Assembly: GCA_963664935.2 (NCBI GenBank)
Contig: CAXXSE010000002.1
Location: forward strand, 496,001-560,000
Length of the DNA: 64,000 nt
Direction of reading: 5' to 3'
Source of the DNA: G963664935 sp963664935
GTDB taxonomy: Bacteria > Pseudomonadota > Gammaproteobacteria > Methylococcales > G963664935
In this document: positions 48,524 to 57,484 of the stretch, one piece after another
Layout of the letters: the number at the start of each line of letters is the position of its first letter
How positions within the stretch are numbered: the stretch's first letter is position 1
The notes under the pieces: model-generated
The model's database searches: none
What the model was told of the DNA's origin: nothing
Seen by the model: the letters and a program-made list of their open reading frames with translations, nothing else
Translations under genes and position numbers: made by a program

Positions 48524-49933
48524 TTACAAACTATAATACATATCGAATTCAACCGGATGGGTGCTCATCCGCAACCGGGTTACTTCCTCCATTTTCAACT
48601 CAATATACGCATCAATGGCGTCGTCGGTGAAAACACCGCCAGCCTTCAAGTAATCGCGGTCGGCGTCCAAAGCTTCCAGGGCCTGATTGAGAGAAGAACA
48701 TACGGTGGGAATAGACGCTTCTTCTTCCGGCGGAAGATCGTACAAATCCTTGTCCAAGGAATCGCCCGGGTGCATCTTATTTTGAATGCCATCCAAGCCC
48801 GCCATCAACATGGCGGCAAAGGCGAAATAAGGATTCGCGGTGGAATCTGGAAACCGCACTTCAAGACGGCGCCCTTTAGGACTACTGTCATAAGGGATAC
48901 GTATCGAGGCTGACCGATTCCGTGCGGAATAGGCTAATAGAACCGGCGCTTCAAAACCCGGCACCAAACGTTTATAGCTGTTTGTCGACGCATTAGCGAA
49001 AGCGTTGATCGAACGGGCATGCTTGATGATACCGCCGATATAATGCAACGCTGTTTCGGACAATCCGCCGTAAAGATCACCGGCAAAAATATTATTTCCA
49101 TTTTTTGATAACGATTGGTGCACGTGCATACCATTCCCGTTATCACCCACCAATGGTTTAGGCATAAACGTCGCGGTTTTGCCAAAGGCATGCGCGACAT
49201 TCATGACCACGTATTTAAGTATCAACACTTCGTCGGCTTTTTTTACCAAAGTATTAAACAGGACACCGATTTCAGCTTGTCCCGCGGTTGCCACTTCGTG
49301 GTGGTGAACTTCCGTTTCGACTCCCATTTCTTCCAGGGTCAAACACATCGACGAACGCAGGTCCTGCTGTGAATCCACCGGAGGAACAGGAAAATAGCCG
49401 CCCTTAACGCCAGGCCGGTGACCCATATTCCCGTCTTCGTAAACTTTTTCAGTATTCCAAGAGGACTCTTCCGAATCGACTTGGTACGACGCGCCCTTCA
49501 TATCGGCTGACCAACGGACATCGTCGAAAGTAAAAAACTCATTTTCCGGACCAAAATAGGCTGTATCGGCAATACCCGTCGATGCCATGTACGCTTCCGC
49601 GCGTTTGGCGATGGACCGGGGGTCCCTTTCGTAACCTTGCATTGTCGTCGGTTCAACAATATCGCAACGCAGGATTAATGTGGTTTCTTCGTAGAAAGGA
49701 TCGAGCACGGCGGTGGAAGCATCCGGCATCAAAATCATGTCGGAATCGTTGATGCCTTTCCATCCGGCGATGGAAGAACCGTCAAACATTTTGCCTTCTT
49801 CAAACGTATCGTTACTTATTGTATGGGCGGGTACGGTAACGTGTTGCTCCTTTCCGCGAGTATCCGCGAAACGGAAGTCAACGAATTTAACATCTTTTTC
49901 TTTGAGTAACCCAAGTACTTTTTCGGCGGACAT
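48524..49933 (-). CDS. glnA: Glutamine synthetase type I
   Basis: 469 residues. It makes glutamine from glutamate and ammonia; the central nitrogen enzyme. FDGSSIAGWKGINDSDM, EVHHHEVATAGQAEI and KPLVGDNGNGMHVHQSL are signature sequences, as is the adenylylation loop region KNLYDLPPEE-like (LYDLPPEEEASIPTV). Strong ribosome site GAGGAGG. It ends at TAA after YYSL, where the family normally ends; a TGA follows five codons later. No sigma-54 site could be found in the short upstream region by eye. Confidence 0.98.
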   Translation of the reverse strand: MSAEKVLGLLKEKDVKFVDFRFADTRGKEQHVTVPAHTISNDTFEEGKMFDGSSIAGWKGINDSDMILMPDASTAVLDPFYEETTLILRCDIVEPTTMQGYERDPRSIAKRAEAYMASTGIADTAYFGPENEFFTFDDVRWSADMKGASYQVDSEESSWNTEKVYEDGNMGHRPGVKGGYFPVPPVDSQQDLRSSMCLTLEEMGVETEVHHHEVATAGQAEIGVLFNTLVKKADEVLILKYVVMNVAHAFGKTATFMPKPLVGDNGNGMHVHQSLSKNGNNIFAGDLYGGLSETALHYIGGIIKHARSINAFANASTNSYKRLVPGFEAPVLLAYSARNRSASIRIPYDSSPKGRRLEVRFPDSTANPYFAFAAMLMAGLDGIQNKMHPGDSLDKDLYDLPPEEEASIPTVCSSLNQALEALDADRDYLKAGGVFTDDAIDAYIELKMEEVTRLRMSTHPVEFDMYYSL

Positions 49934-50083
49934 TCAAGCCTCCTCATTATATTAATTATTTAAAATATCGATTTGCGGGAACGAATCACCTCGACACAAA
50001 ATCGCGTTATTGTAGGATTTTTTGGCCTAAAAATCCACACATCCGCGAAATGGTCTCAAAACCGCTTTTCCTCGCTACGGCGT
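49934..50083. promoter_or_regulatory. glnA upstream region
   Basis: 150 bp before glnA, bearing the ribosome site GAGGAGG at the end. I searched for GG-N10-GC sigma-54 elements and saw none convincing, although NtrC is encoded beside it. Confidence 0.35.
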
Positions 50084-50123
50084 CTATTTTCGGACAACCT
50101 CCCAGGAAGCTGTCCGAAAATAG
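50084..50123. terminator. Perfect 13 bp inverted repeat, terminator-like hairpin
   Basis: CTATTTTCGGACA ... TGTCCGAAAATAG with a 14-base loop, 6 bp beyond the desaturase stop. Likely ends desaturase transcription, although no long T-run follows. Confidence 0.6.
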
Positions 50124-50128
50124 AAAGC

Positions 50129-51187
50129 CTACCGCGGAAAAGCCGATTGACTAATCTGGCTCAAGTTTGAAATGATAATACGGTTTGATTCGATGACGCC
50201 CGCTTCTGAAAAATCCAGATGATATTTTTGACAGATATCTGAAACGTAAGGTCTGAGTTTTTTAAGATTATTCCTTGGTGTATTGGGGAAAAGATGATGC
50301 TCAATCTGGTAATTCAGTCCCAGGTATACAATATCGGTAATTGGGTGGCCTTTAATATTCCGGGATGTCATGACTTGGTGCTCCAAAAAAGATAGCTTTA
50401 TATCTTTTCCCAACTCGGCCATGCCTTTATGGTTAGGAGCAAAAATGTGGAACATGTAAAACCCCTCGAACAGGGTCGATACCAATAAAAAGATGGATGC
50501 TTTTTCGAAACCGAATAAGAGAAAAGGAAAGATAAACCGGATGAATGCGGAAATCACAAACAGTACGATTTCCCAATAGATGGACGGACCAAAGTTTTCC
50601 TTGAAATAATCATAGCGTTTATAGCGCATGGTCAATGATGCAAGCGTCCCAAAGGGATAATATGTGTACTTCTGATATTTTTTTATGGCGCCCATAAAAC
50701 CCGATAATTTTTGGAAACGATCAGGTGTGAAGCCATAGGGAATTTCCATATCAGGATCCTTTGTTTCCTGATTGGGATAGGCGTGGTGCCTGTTGTGATT
50801 TATGCGCCAGTTATTGTAACAAGCGGCAAAAACCAGCGTGCACGTATGGGCGAAAATATCATTTGCAAGGGGGGTTTTGAAAATTGCCCGGTGTCCGGCG
50901 TCGTGTATTAATCCGCCTATTTGAACCGAAAAAAATGCAAAACTAATGGACAAAAGAATGATGTAAGATAAATCCCCGCTAAAATACACGCCGACGAAAC
51001 TAGCGAAAAAACCGGTAAAGATCAAAAGCGTGAGAACCATATAATATCCATAGGTACGATCAAGCAATCCGGATTTGATCACACATTGACGCAGATCCTT
51101 ATAGGCTTCCAATCCTTCCGCCAAAGACAGCGCTTGTCCCGGTATACAGTCTTCTTGAGTTTTAATGCTTTTTGCCATGATTAGCAA
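50129..51187 (-). CDS. Fatty acid (acyl-lipid) desaturase
   Basis: 352 residues, membrane desaturase. Three His boxes: HDAGH (~97), HNRHH (~130) and QIEHH (~300). Four or more hydrophobic segments. It introduces a double bond into acyl chains using di-iron and an electron donor; the QIEHH form is that of front-end-type desaturases, but the position is unknown. Stands alone between glnA and ndk. Ends in TAG. Confidence 0.92.
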   Translation of the reverse strand: MLIMAKSIKTQEDCIPGQALSLAEGLEAYKDLRQCVIKSGLLDRTYGYYMVLTLLIFTGFFASFVGVYFSGDLSYIILLSISFAFFSVQIGGLIHDAGHRAIFKTPLANDIFAHTCTLVFAACYNNWRINHNRHHAYPNQETKDPDMEIPYGFTPDRFQKLSGFMGAIKKYQKYTYYPFGTLASLTMRYKRYDYFKENFGPSIYWEIVLFVISAFIRFIFPFLLFGFEKASIFLLVSTLFEGFYMFHIFAPNHKGMAELGKDIKLSFLEHQVMTSRNIKGHPITDIVYLGLNYQIEHHLFPNTPRNNLKKLRPYVSDICQKYHLDFSEAGVIESNRIIISNLSQISQSAFPR

Positions 51188-51256
51188 GCAAGAAATTCAA
51201 CGGGATTTTCGAAATTATTTTCCCTCAAATGCCAAACTCGTGTCGAGCGATGATGA

Positions 51257-51796
51257 TCAACCCTCGATTTCAGGAAACCACAGCCGAATCTCGCTTTCAG
51301 CCTCATCCAATTCTCCGGATGCGTGCACCAAATTACAGACCGACCGGCCTTCCGCATTTGCCGCATCCGGGCTATCGAGACTGAATCGTCCACGAATTGA
51401 ACCCGGATCGGCTTTTATTGGCAGAGTATTCCCGCAAAGGCGCCGCACGTTCCATACTGCCGCGTTGCCTTCCAACACCATCGCCACAACCTCTCCGGAA
51501 GTAATAAAATCCACCAACCAGCCCTTAACCATTTGTCCAATCACGACCGGATCATCGGTTCCGAGTTCGGTTTTCACATCTTTTCCGAGGAGCTCGTAGC
51601 CTTGGAAGGTTTTATGACCCACCGCACTGTACCAGCCTTCGGTATCCGGATAATGTTTTTGAATCAACGCACGGCTAGGCTTCAGCATTTTCATTTGGGT
51701 AAGTTTCAAGCCGGAGCGTTCAAAAATCGAGATGATTTCACCGATCAATCCTCGCTGAACACCGTCGGGCTTGATCATGACAAAGGTTCTTTCCAC
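51257..51796 (-). CDS. ndk: Nucleoside diphosphate kinase, long form
   Basis: 179 residues against ~141-143 for usual bacterial enzymes. It balances NTP pools through a phospho-His; the start MERTFVMIKPDGVQRGLIGE is typical, and the His lies in SVCNLVHASG. A segment of ~25 residues (DDPVVIGQMVKGWLVDFITS) is inserted, and the tail LWFPEIEG resembles the longer archaeal-type form. So this gene may be of divergent origin. Ends in TGA. Confidence 0.92.
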   Translation of the reverse strand: MERTFVMIKPDGVQRGLIGEIISIFERSGLKLTQMKMLKPSRALIQKHYPDTEGWYSAVGHKTFQGYELLGKDVKTELGTDDPVVIGQMVKGWLVDFITSGEVVAMVLEGNAAVWNVRRLCGNTLPIKADPGSIRGRFSLDSPDAANAEGRSVCNLVHASGELDEAESEIRLWFPEIEG

Positions 51797-52014
51797 GTAC
51801 TATTCCTCTAAAATTCTCATACTCTATCAATTCTATATTCTATATTTATGGAGCACTGCGTTAAATACTCACGCCTATTAGGCCGTAAAATGAGGGCGAA
51901 GTTTATCATAATTCAATGGTATTGAACTACCATTTGACAAAACAAAAAAGCAACTATTCGGCATCCATTTTAACTGTTCAGATCGCGGATTATTTTTGTG
52001 GGCATAAGGGAAAT
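51797..52014. promoter_or_regulatory. ndk upstream region
   Basis: About 215 bp, AT-rich, upstream of ndk; no other gene. No clear promoter hexamers read by eye. Confidence 0.35.
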
Positions 52015-52032
52015 AAAGTGGACCCATGGGTC

Positions 52033-52109
52033 AAGACAAAAACCCACTTAGTTTAAGTTGTACATTCAACTTCAATAGCAGCTGGACGGCGCTGCCCCGG
52101 GTTTGTCTT
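52033..52109. mobile_element. 77 bp deletion derivative of the 24174-26056 IS
   Basis: AAGACAAAAACCCACTTAG at one end equals the complemented right end of the full IS; the other end GGCGCTGCCCCGGGTTTGTC is its complemented left end. The interior is missing. The adjacent AAAGTGGACCCATGGGTC (52015-52032) is the same palindrome that borders the full element. Confidence 0.85.
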
Positions 52110-52159
52110 TGCTTTTGATCTTGCTTTTGCGGTGGAGGAACCCCCCGTTCCGCTACGCT

Positions 52160-54150
52160 CATCGGGTCAGAGGGAGCCGCAGCTCCCGTCTGCCCACAGA
52201 ACCGTGCGTACGGGTCCGTACACGGCTCCTCACGCAAGACGTATCCATTGAGAAACTTCAAACCAATGTGCCAACTTTCGGTCGGACCGTATCACCTGCC
52301 CCATCACATTGATGAACCAACTATTCGGATAGGCTCGCGTCACAGCTCGCGCATTTGAGAGAACCCATCGTTTGTCGTTAGCAAATACCGTTTTGGCCGC
52401 ATGCCTAGGCGGTACACCCCGTTTAATCAGTTTTCGATACAGATGCCGTTTCCTCTTTTGTTGAGACACTAACCGCGACCGTAACCGTCGCCTGATATGG
52501 GCTTCGATTTTCTTCAATTGCGAGGGATAATAGGTCAAACCATAATAACTTGACCAGCCCACATACCATTGATTGATCACTTCCAATGTCGTACCCAGAG
52601 TCTGATGCGTGCCTCGTGGGGTCAGCGCTTTGACTTTACTCATGGCCATTTGCAGGGCTTTATGCGCGATCGCAATCGTCCCCTTCACCACGGTAAAACC
52701 CAAGAACTTGACCTGATCGGATTTGGCCACTTGGCTTTTGTCCCGATTCACTTTCAGTTTGAGCTTTGTTTCGATGAATTGGCTGACCTTTTCCATCACC
52801 CGCTCCGCCGCTTTTTGCGATTTCACGAAAATGTTACAGTCATCCGCAAACCTGCAAAACTCCAGTCCACGTTTTTCCAATTCCTGATCCAGTTCATCCA
52901 GAACAATATTGCTGAGCAAGGGGCTTATTGGGCCACCTTGCACTGCGCCTTCCTGGCTGGGGTTAACAACGCCATTAATCATGACGCCGCATCGCAGCAT
53001 GATCCCGATCAGGCGAAGTATCCGTTTGTCGGATATCCTCTGCCCCATTCGGGCGATCAGTCGGTCATGATGGATTCGATCAAAGAATTTTGATAAATCA
53101 ATATCCACCACGTAGGGCTTGCCGCTGGTGACAATCCGTTGGGCCGCTTGTACCGCTTGGTGTTGGCTTCGTCCAGGACGAAAACCATAACTGTGCGGTG
53201 AAAAGTTGGGCTCGAAGATCGGTTCCAGAAGCATTTTCAAGGTGGCTTGTACCACCCGATCCCGCACCGTCGGTATACCCAGCAATCGCACACCCTTGCC
53301 ACCGGGCTTGGGTATCTCGACTCGCCGGACTGGCGATGGCTGGTAAGTCCAATCTGTTAATTCCTGTTGCAGTTGGCTTAGCTCTTCGTCTATACGGGTT
53401 TCAAAGTCCGCTATGCTCACGCCGTCTATGCCGGGTTTGCCTTTGTTCTTTTTCACCTGTTTAAAACCAGCTCTCAAATATTCCTGTGAGCTGAGATTAT
53501 CGAAAAGTCTTGGTTCCTCGATCAATAGGTCACTTTCGTTCATTTCACTCTTCTGTGTAGTGGTCTTTCGTCAATCTCGCACGACCCATTCATTCACTGT
53601 TTACGACGCGAATAGTGAATCGCTCCTTTAAGGCTGATCTCAGACCACCAGTCTATAATCAACGGCCATGGCCGCTTACGTGTTCCGCCCTTCACCTCCA
53701 ACATCCTGTGGCTGATCCGATGTTTTATCCTCATCCATGTCACCCTGAATTCAACGGCACCGAACTTTACGATTACTATGGCTTCATCTGTAGACCCTCG
53801 GTTCATAACGCCTACATTACTGCAGCGCTTAGGGCTTAAAGAATCGCAGTTACTCCGACCCAAAGCCGACGGCCCTTCACTGGGTAAGATAGTCACCCGT
53901 TTCTCGATCTACCTACCTTCAATACAACAACACATTACGATGAGAATACTGGGCTCCGGTGGTCGCGGGCACCGTACCCCTGTGTTGCCGCCTTACGAAG
54001 GTTCACTTACGTTTAGGTGACCGATTCGGCTAGAGCTTCTGATCGATCCCGCATTGGCTCTCAATCACCGTGATTCCCTGTTGGGTAGAGACTGAGAGTT
54101 TCTTTGGGCACCCTTGCTTTCGCCTACTTCTTCCCTTCTCACAGGGTGAA
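52160..54150 (-). mobile_element. Group II intron with encoded reverse transcriptase
   Basis: Just after the RT stop, 52228-52199 (minus) folds as domain V with GAGCCGTGTACGG and CGTACGCACGGTTC and the AGC triad. A second stem (GGGAGC/GCTCCC, 52170-52190) fits domain VI, with TCTGACCCGAT as probable 3' end near 52160. The structured non-coding region 53544 to about 54150 upstream would be domains I-III. The 5' boundary is approximate. Confidence 0.75.
52230..53543 (-). CDS. ltrA: Group II intron reverse transcriptase/maturase
   Basis: 437 residues. RT fingers and palm: GIDGVSIADFETRIDEEL, KGVRLLGIPTVRDRVVQATL, DIDLSKFFDRIHHDRL and the catalytic FADDCNIF (YADD variant). The maturase X domain is at the C-terminus (TLGTTLEVINQWYVGWSSYY, then RRRLRSRLVSQQKRKRHLYR). 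There is no HNH endonuclease domain, as in class C/D introns. Inserted beside the IS derivative at 52033. Ends in TGA. Confidence 0.93.
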   Translation of the reverse strand: MNESDLLIEEPRLFDNLSSQEYLRAGFKQVKKNKGKPGIDGVSIADFETRIDEELSQLQQELTDWTYQPSPVRRVEIPKPGGKGVRLLGIPTVRDRVVQATLKMLLEPIFEPNFSPHSYGFRPGRSQHQAVQAAQRIVTSGKPYVVDIDLSKFFDRIHHDRLIARMGQRISDKRILRLIGIMLRCGVMINGVVNPSQEGAVQGGPISPLLSNIVLDELDQELEKRGLEFCRFADDCNIFVKSQKAAERVMEKVSQFIETKLKLKVNRDKSQVAKSDQVKFLGFTVVKGTIAIAHKALQMAMSKVKALTPRGTHQTLGTTLEVINQWYVGWSSYYGLTYYPSQLKKIEAHIRRRLRSRLVSQQKRKRHLYRKLIKRGVPPRHAAKTVFANDKRWVLSNARAVTRAYPNSWFINVMGQVIRSDRKLAHWFEVSQWIRLA

Positions 54151-54171
54151 GGCAAGTCTATTCCAATCTAT

Positions 54172-55554
54172 AAATGGCCCTGAAACAGAGGGGTAGAGAA
54201 TCTACCTGAAGAGGCAAATCAGGCAATACTCCGCTCCTGCTCAAAGATGGTTTTGAAAAGTTTACGTTTGGCCTCATTCATCTGTTTGACTGCGTCATTG
54301 TCGCTGATTGAGAAGGCAATTGCATCCAGCTTTTTAAAGGTGGTCCCCAGTTTGAGATATTGGTTTGCATCAGGTAATGATTTGAGCTTCTCGTAGGGTG
54401 TCATCATTAACTTGTAGGGATAGCTCTTTTTCACCTTTCCTTTGTTGTCTTCTTTTGGGACAGGAAAAAAGCAAGGACGATGGAAGTTGATATAGGGGTT
54501 GAAATACTCTCTGTGAAATTCATTAAGTTGAGGCGCCCAGTACCCCGGGATATGGTCGTACCCCAGATGTTTGCGGATGATGGTTCCGTTCTTGGACTCG
54601 GCGAGTGCATTGTCGTTGGAATGGCGTGGGCGTGATTTGGTCAGGTCAATATGGAGCTTTCCGAGCAGTTTTGCCACGGTATGATTGATGTATTCCGAAC
54701 CGTTATCCGCGTGAAATGCCAGGATGACAAAAGGGAAGATTTCGATCAGCATCTCCAGGACCGGAATCATGAAACGCTCAGTAATCCGTTCTACGGAGAA
54801 TATACATTCAAATTGCGTGACTTCATCAACCGCATTGATATGGTAAACCCCTTTGATCCCATCCAGGTCGCCCTGATGGACTGTGTCGATCCGTAGAAAG
54901 CCTGGTTTACCTTCTGAATTGGGTTTTCGTCGCTCGCCTATCTGAGAGCGTTTTGAAGCGGTTTTATCAAACTGGCGGCGCTGTCGTTGATAACACGTAG
55001 AATGACGAAGATTATAGAGATGGGCAACCGAAATCTTTGCTAAGCGCTCATAGCGATAATCCTCATAGATCAAAAGCATCCGCTCACAGATCTTCTTGGT
55101 GGCTGCACCGCAGAGTGTCCCATGGAGCTTGTCGGTCTCAGCTAACAGCACTGCGTCCTCAGGGCGGTAGAAGCGTTCAAATCCCGATGCTGTACGCTGT
55201 TGGCGCTTGATGTATCCGGTTTTTTTGTATTGCTGTACCAGCCGTTTCACTTGCCGTGGAGAATAGCCACTCACCTGCTCCAGATAGCGGATGATCAATC
55301 CCTTACCGTTCTTGCTGCAAGAGATATAACTGAATTTGACCAATGTACGCCGAATCCACTGGTAGCGCTCTTCCTTGTTGGTAATTGAAAACTCAACCTC
55401 CACAGTTCCTTCGAGAAAGATGCGGACGTCATCCAATGTTTTTATCTTTTTGTCACTCATATAGATCACCATAGGTGACCATCATGAGCAGAAATTACTC
55501 CTCAGGTACAGGGCCGTTTCACGTTGGAATCACGGCTCCCGTTCAGGGCCATTT
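54172..55554 (-). mobile_element. Integrase-type insertion sequence
   Basis: Inverted ends AAATGGCCCTGAA (54172-54184) and TTCAGGGCCATTT (55542-55554) enclose a transposase. A related internal repeat (CAGGGCCGTTTCACGTTGG, near 55507) lies 35 bp inside the right end. No clear target duplication recognised. Confidence 0.7.
54219..55472 (-). CDS. Integrase-core (rve) DDE transposase
   Basis: 417 residues. N-terminal HTH (SGYSPRQVKRLVQQYKKTGY), then the rve core: RIDTVHQGD (first D), FHADNGSEYIN (second D) and DNALAESKNGTIIRKHLGY (E). Similar to IS3/IS481-like or ISNCY integrases. Intact; an upstream ATG at 55460 (MSDKKIKTL) may be the real start. Ends in TGA. Confidence 0.88.
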   Translation of the reverse strand: MVIYMSDKKIKTLDDVRIFLEGTVEVEFSITNKEERYQWIRRTLVKFSYISCSKNGKGLIIRYLEQVSGYSPRQVKRLVQQYKKTGYIKRQQRTASGFERFYRPEDAVLLAETDKLHGTLCGAATKKICERMLLIYEDYRYERLAKISVAHLYNLRHSTCYQRQRRQFDKTASKRSQIGERRKPNSEGKPGFLRIDTVHQGDLDGIKGVYHINAVDEVTQFECIFSVERITERFMIPVLEMLIEIFPFVILAFHADNGSEYINHTVAKLLGKLHIDLTKSRPRHSNDNALAESKNGTIIRKHLGYDHIPGYWAPQLNEFHREYFNPYINFHRPCFFPVPKEDNKGKVKKSYPYKLMMTPYEKLKSLPDANQYLKLGTTFKKLDAIAFSISDNDAVKQMNEAKRKLFKTIFEQERSIA

Positions 55555-55695
55555 CATATTGGACAAGACTAAGGCTGGACTTTCACCAGCTAGCTGACTA
55601 CCATGCCAGTCACACCGCTAACGCAAAAAAGTCGCCAACTTTACCAAACCGGTGAGCCTGGCGTTGGGTACCATTGAATATTGTGGTCATAAGAA

Positions 55696-56178
55696 ATGGC
55701 AGAAAAGCTTAAAAGGTTCGTTTGGGATACCTCTGCGATCATCAATATCAAGGAGCCGGACGATTGCGGATATTCCCCTGGCCATAGCCTAATTAAAGAT
55801 CTATCCGATGGCTGTATCCCTGGTCCGTACCTAAATATCTTCCCAAGTTTGGCAGTTTTCGAAGTTTCGGCGACGGTTTCAAGAATGCTCCGTGACGGTA
55901 AGTCGATCCTTCGCGATTTTTATTTGATGGATGAAAACGCAGTGCTCTACGACGTTGACCAATCTCTAATTGATAAAAGCTACGAGTTCCACGCCAAACC
56001 GGGATTCGACCACCTTCGAGGTGCGGATCTTGTATTCGCTTGCATCGCAGCTATTGAAGATGCTTTTCTAGTCACCCTTGATAAAACCTTCGCAAAACAT
56101 CTTGCAGAGAAGCTACGGATAATCGATCTCAACAAGAGCATTCGCACTGCGAAATACCGCGATATGTTCGGAATATAG
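55696..56178 (+). CDS. PIN-domain protein, likely toxin-type nuclease
   Basis: 160 residues. Acidic residues of the PIN fold: WDTSAIINI (D), PSLAVFEV (E), GADLVFACI (D) and LVTLDKTF (D). Similar to VapC-like RNases but with no antitoxin gene beside it. It lies in an integron-like cassette zone with an attC site downstream. Ends in TAG TAG. Confidence 0.75.
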   Translation: MAEKLKRFVWDTSAIINIKEPDDCGYSPGHSLIKDLSDGCIPGPYLNIFPSLAVFEVSATVSRMLRDGKSILRDFYLMDENAVLYDVDQSLIDKSYEFHAKPGFDHLRGADLVFACIAAIEDAFLVTLDKTFAKHLAEKLRIIDLNKSIRTAKYRDMFGI

Positions 56179-56212
56179 TAGCCGTGGTATCTTTTCCCAA
56201 CCGAGGACAAAA

Positions 56213-56590
56213 ATGAACAGACCTGGAGGATGGACAAGAATTGGGGTCGTGATTTCCATATTATGGAGCCTCGCAGTAATTGGATTTGCTGCAAGCGAAT
56301 ATTGGGAATTTTCTAAAGAACGAAAAGACAATTTATCTTTGCCTGCCCCTCCAAAACACTTTGTTGTTATAAAGGCAAAAGCAGAGGCACTATTTTTTGA
56401 GTGGCAACCTGTTGACCTATTTGCAAAGGGCATTTCGGCCCATGTCAGAGACTTTAAGTTACAAGGAAGTCGTCTATTGATAGTGTGGTTATCTCCCATA
56501 ATCGTACTTTGGGTGTTTTCGTTCATTCTTGTTATTACTTTTAAGTGGGTTAGGGCAGGCTTTTCTAAGAGACCTAACATTGGCAGCTAA
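56213..56590 (+). CDS. Small membrane protein, cassette-type
   Basis: 125 residues with two membrane segments (IGVVISILWSLAVIGFAAS near the start and LIVWLSPIIVLWVFSFILVI near the end) and a soluble loop. No family. It runs directly into an attC-like site, as gene-cassette genes do. Ends in TAA inside the attC R'' box. Confidence 0.65.
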   Translation: MNRPGGWTRIGVVISILWSLAVIGFAASEYWEFSKERKDNLSLPAPPKHFVVIKAKAEALFFEWQPVDLFAKGISAHVRDFKLQGSRLLIVWLSPIIVLWVFSFILVITFKWVRAGFSKRPNIGS

Positions 56591-56647
56591 CGAATAAGGT
56601 TAGATTGTGTGAGCGGAGCGAACCACAATCTGAACCGTTTGTTGGAC
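56585..56647. other. Integron attC-like site
   Basis: 63 bp. Outer boxes GCTAAC and GTTGGAC; inner arms GGTTAGATTGTG and CACAATCTGAACC pair except for one extra C, the unpaired base expected in a folded attC; the loop is TGAGCGGAGCGAAC. No integrase lies in the window, so this would be a cassette array without integrase (CALIN). Confidence 0.75.
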
Positions 56648-57060
56648 AAGCCCGTCGGTTATGATCCAGTTTCTCTATGAAAATATCTTTTTGAGTCTCG
56701 CTGCCTCTCAAGGCTTACGGTGACCCGCAAACCTCAAAATTCAGCGAATACGGTTGCTATTGCAGCAACGCGTGGCAAGAATGCCTTCTAGTGAGGCCAG
56801 TTCCGCCTATTTTACCCCTTTTTTAGACAAGCGGGTTCCTCAGCGCTATACACTGAATTTAAATCCATCCGCAGGGGTGATAGCGTTTACATGATCAATG
56901 GCTCCAGCGTATGATCATGTCGGTACCGCCACCTTCCATGGGAACAGCGGAATAGTCAAATATGTGAAAATCGTATCAAGACTTAATATTTGCCTATAAA
57001 TTAGTTGTATTTGTCCCATTTAGCTTGAGATGACAGTTCTGTTATTGTGGGACACGACAG
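56648..57060. other. Non-coding region
   Basis: About 410 bp with no assignable gene; it contains fragments of mobile DNA by context. Confidence 0.35.
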
Positions 57061-57258
57061 TTTAAAGACCGTCTGGAACGTATCGGTATGCGCTGGACCA
57101 TACCCGGAGCTCAAAATATGCTGAACTTACGCTGTATGTCGATCAACGAAAAATGGGATGAATATAACCAATTCCATATCGATCAGGAACACAAACGGCT
57201 CTACGCGGACACTCAATGTATTAACCAAGAGTCTTGGCCATCGGCCTTAGCGGCATGA
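57061..57258 (+). pseudogene. ISKra4-family transposase, C-terminal remnant
   Basis: In frame 1: RLERIGMRWTIPGAQNMLNL then RCMSINEKWDEYNQFHIDQE and HKRLYA to TGA. MRW.IPGAQ..L.LRC...WDEYWQFHI is the end of ISKra4 transposases. Everything upstream is missing. The element end GCGGGTTACGCCCC follows at 57275-57288. Confidence 0.85.
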
Positions 57259-57484
57259 ACCGAATGCGCGGACGGCGGGTTACGCCCCTTTTCAAGAGAC
57301 TAACAAGTTATTATCATCTGATGATATTAACCCATCTTCGTGGCTTCCCCCTCACTAAGTCATTGATTTCTCGTTTTTGCTGAATTATCCCAAGAAAAAA
57401 CCGTTTAAAATCAATGGTATTTTTTTGAACTCACATTGTAGTGCCATCTTCGCTTGTCTAGCCCTTGATCTTCCCTGGTTTTTC

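Noticed and set aside
49934..50128. Sigma-54 promoter expected before glnA
   Set aside because: I could not find a GG-N10-GC element with the right spacing; not called.
53778..54020. 80-codon frame upstream of the intron RT
   Set aside because: Lies in the expected structured domains I-III of the group II intron and points against the RT gene; likely chance.
55618..55673. Possible second attC before the PIN gene
   Set aside because: Outer boxes GCTAACGC/GCGTTGGG pair, but the inner arms do not; kept only as a remark.
57377..57484. Upstream extension of the IS1634 transposase frame
   Set aside because: The family starts at MNARSLYIRRTKTK; the earlier residues have no similarity.
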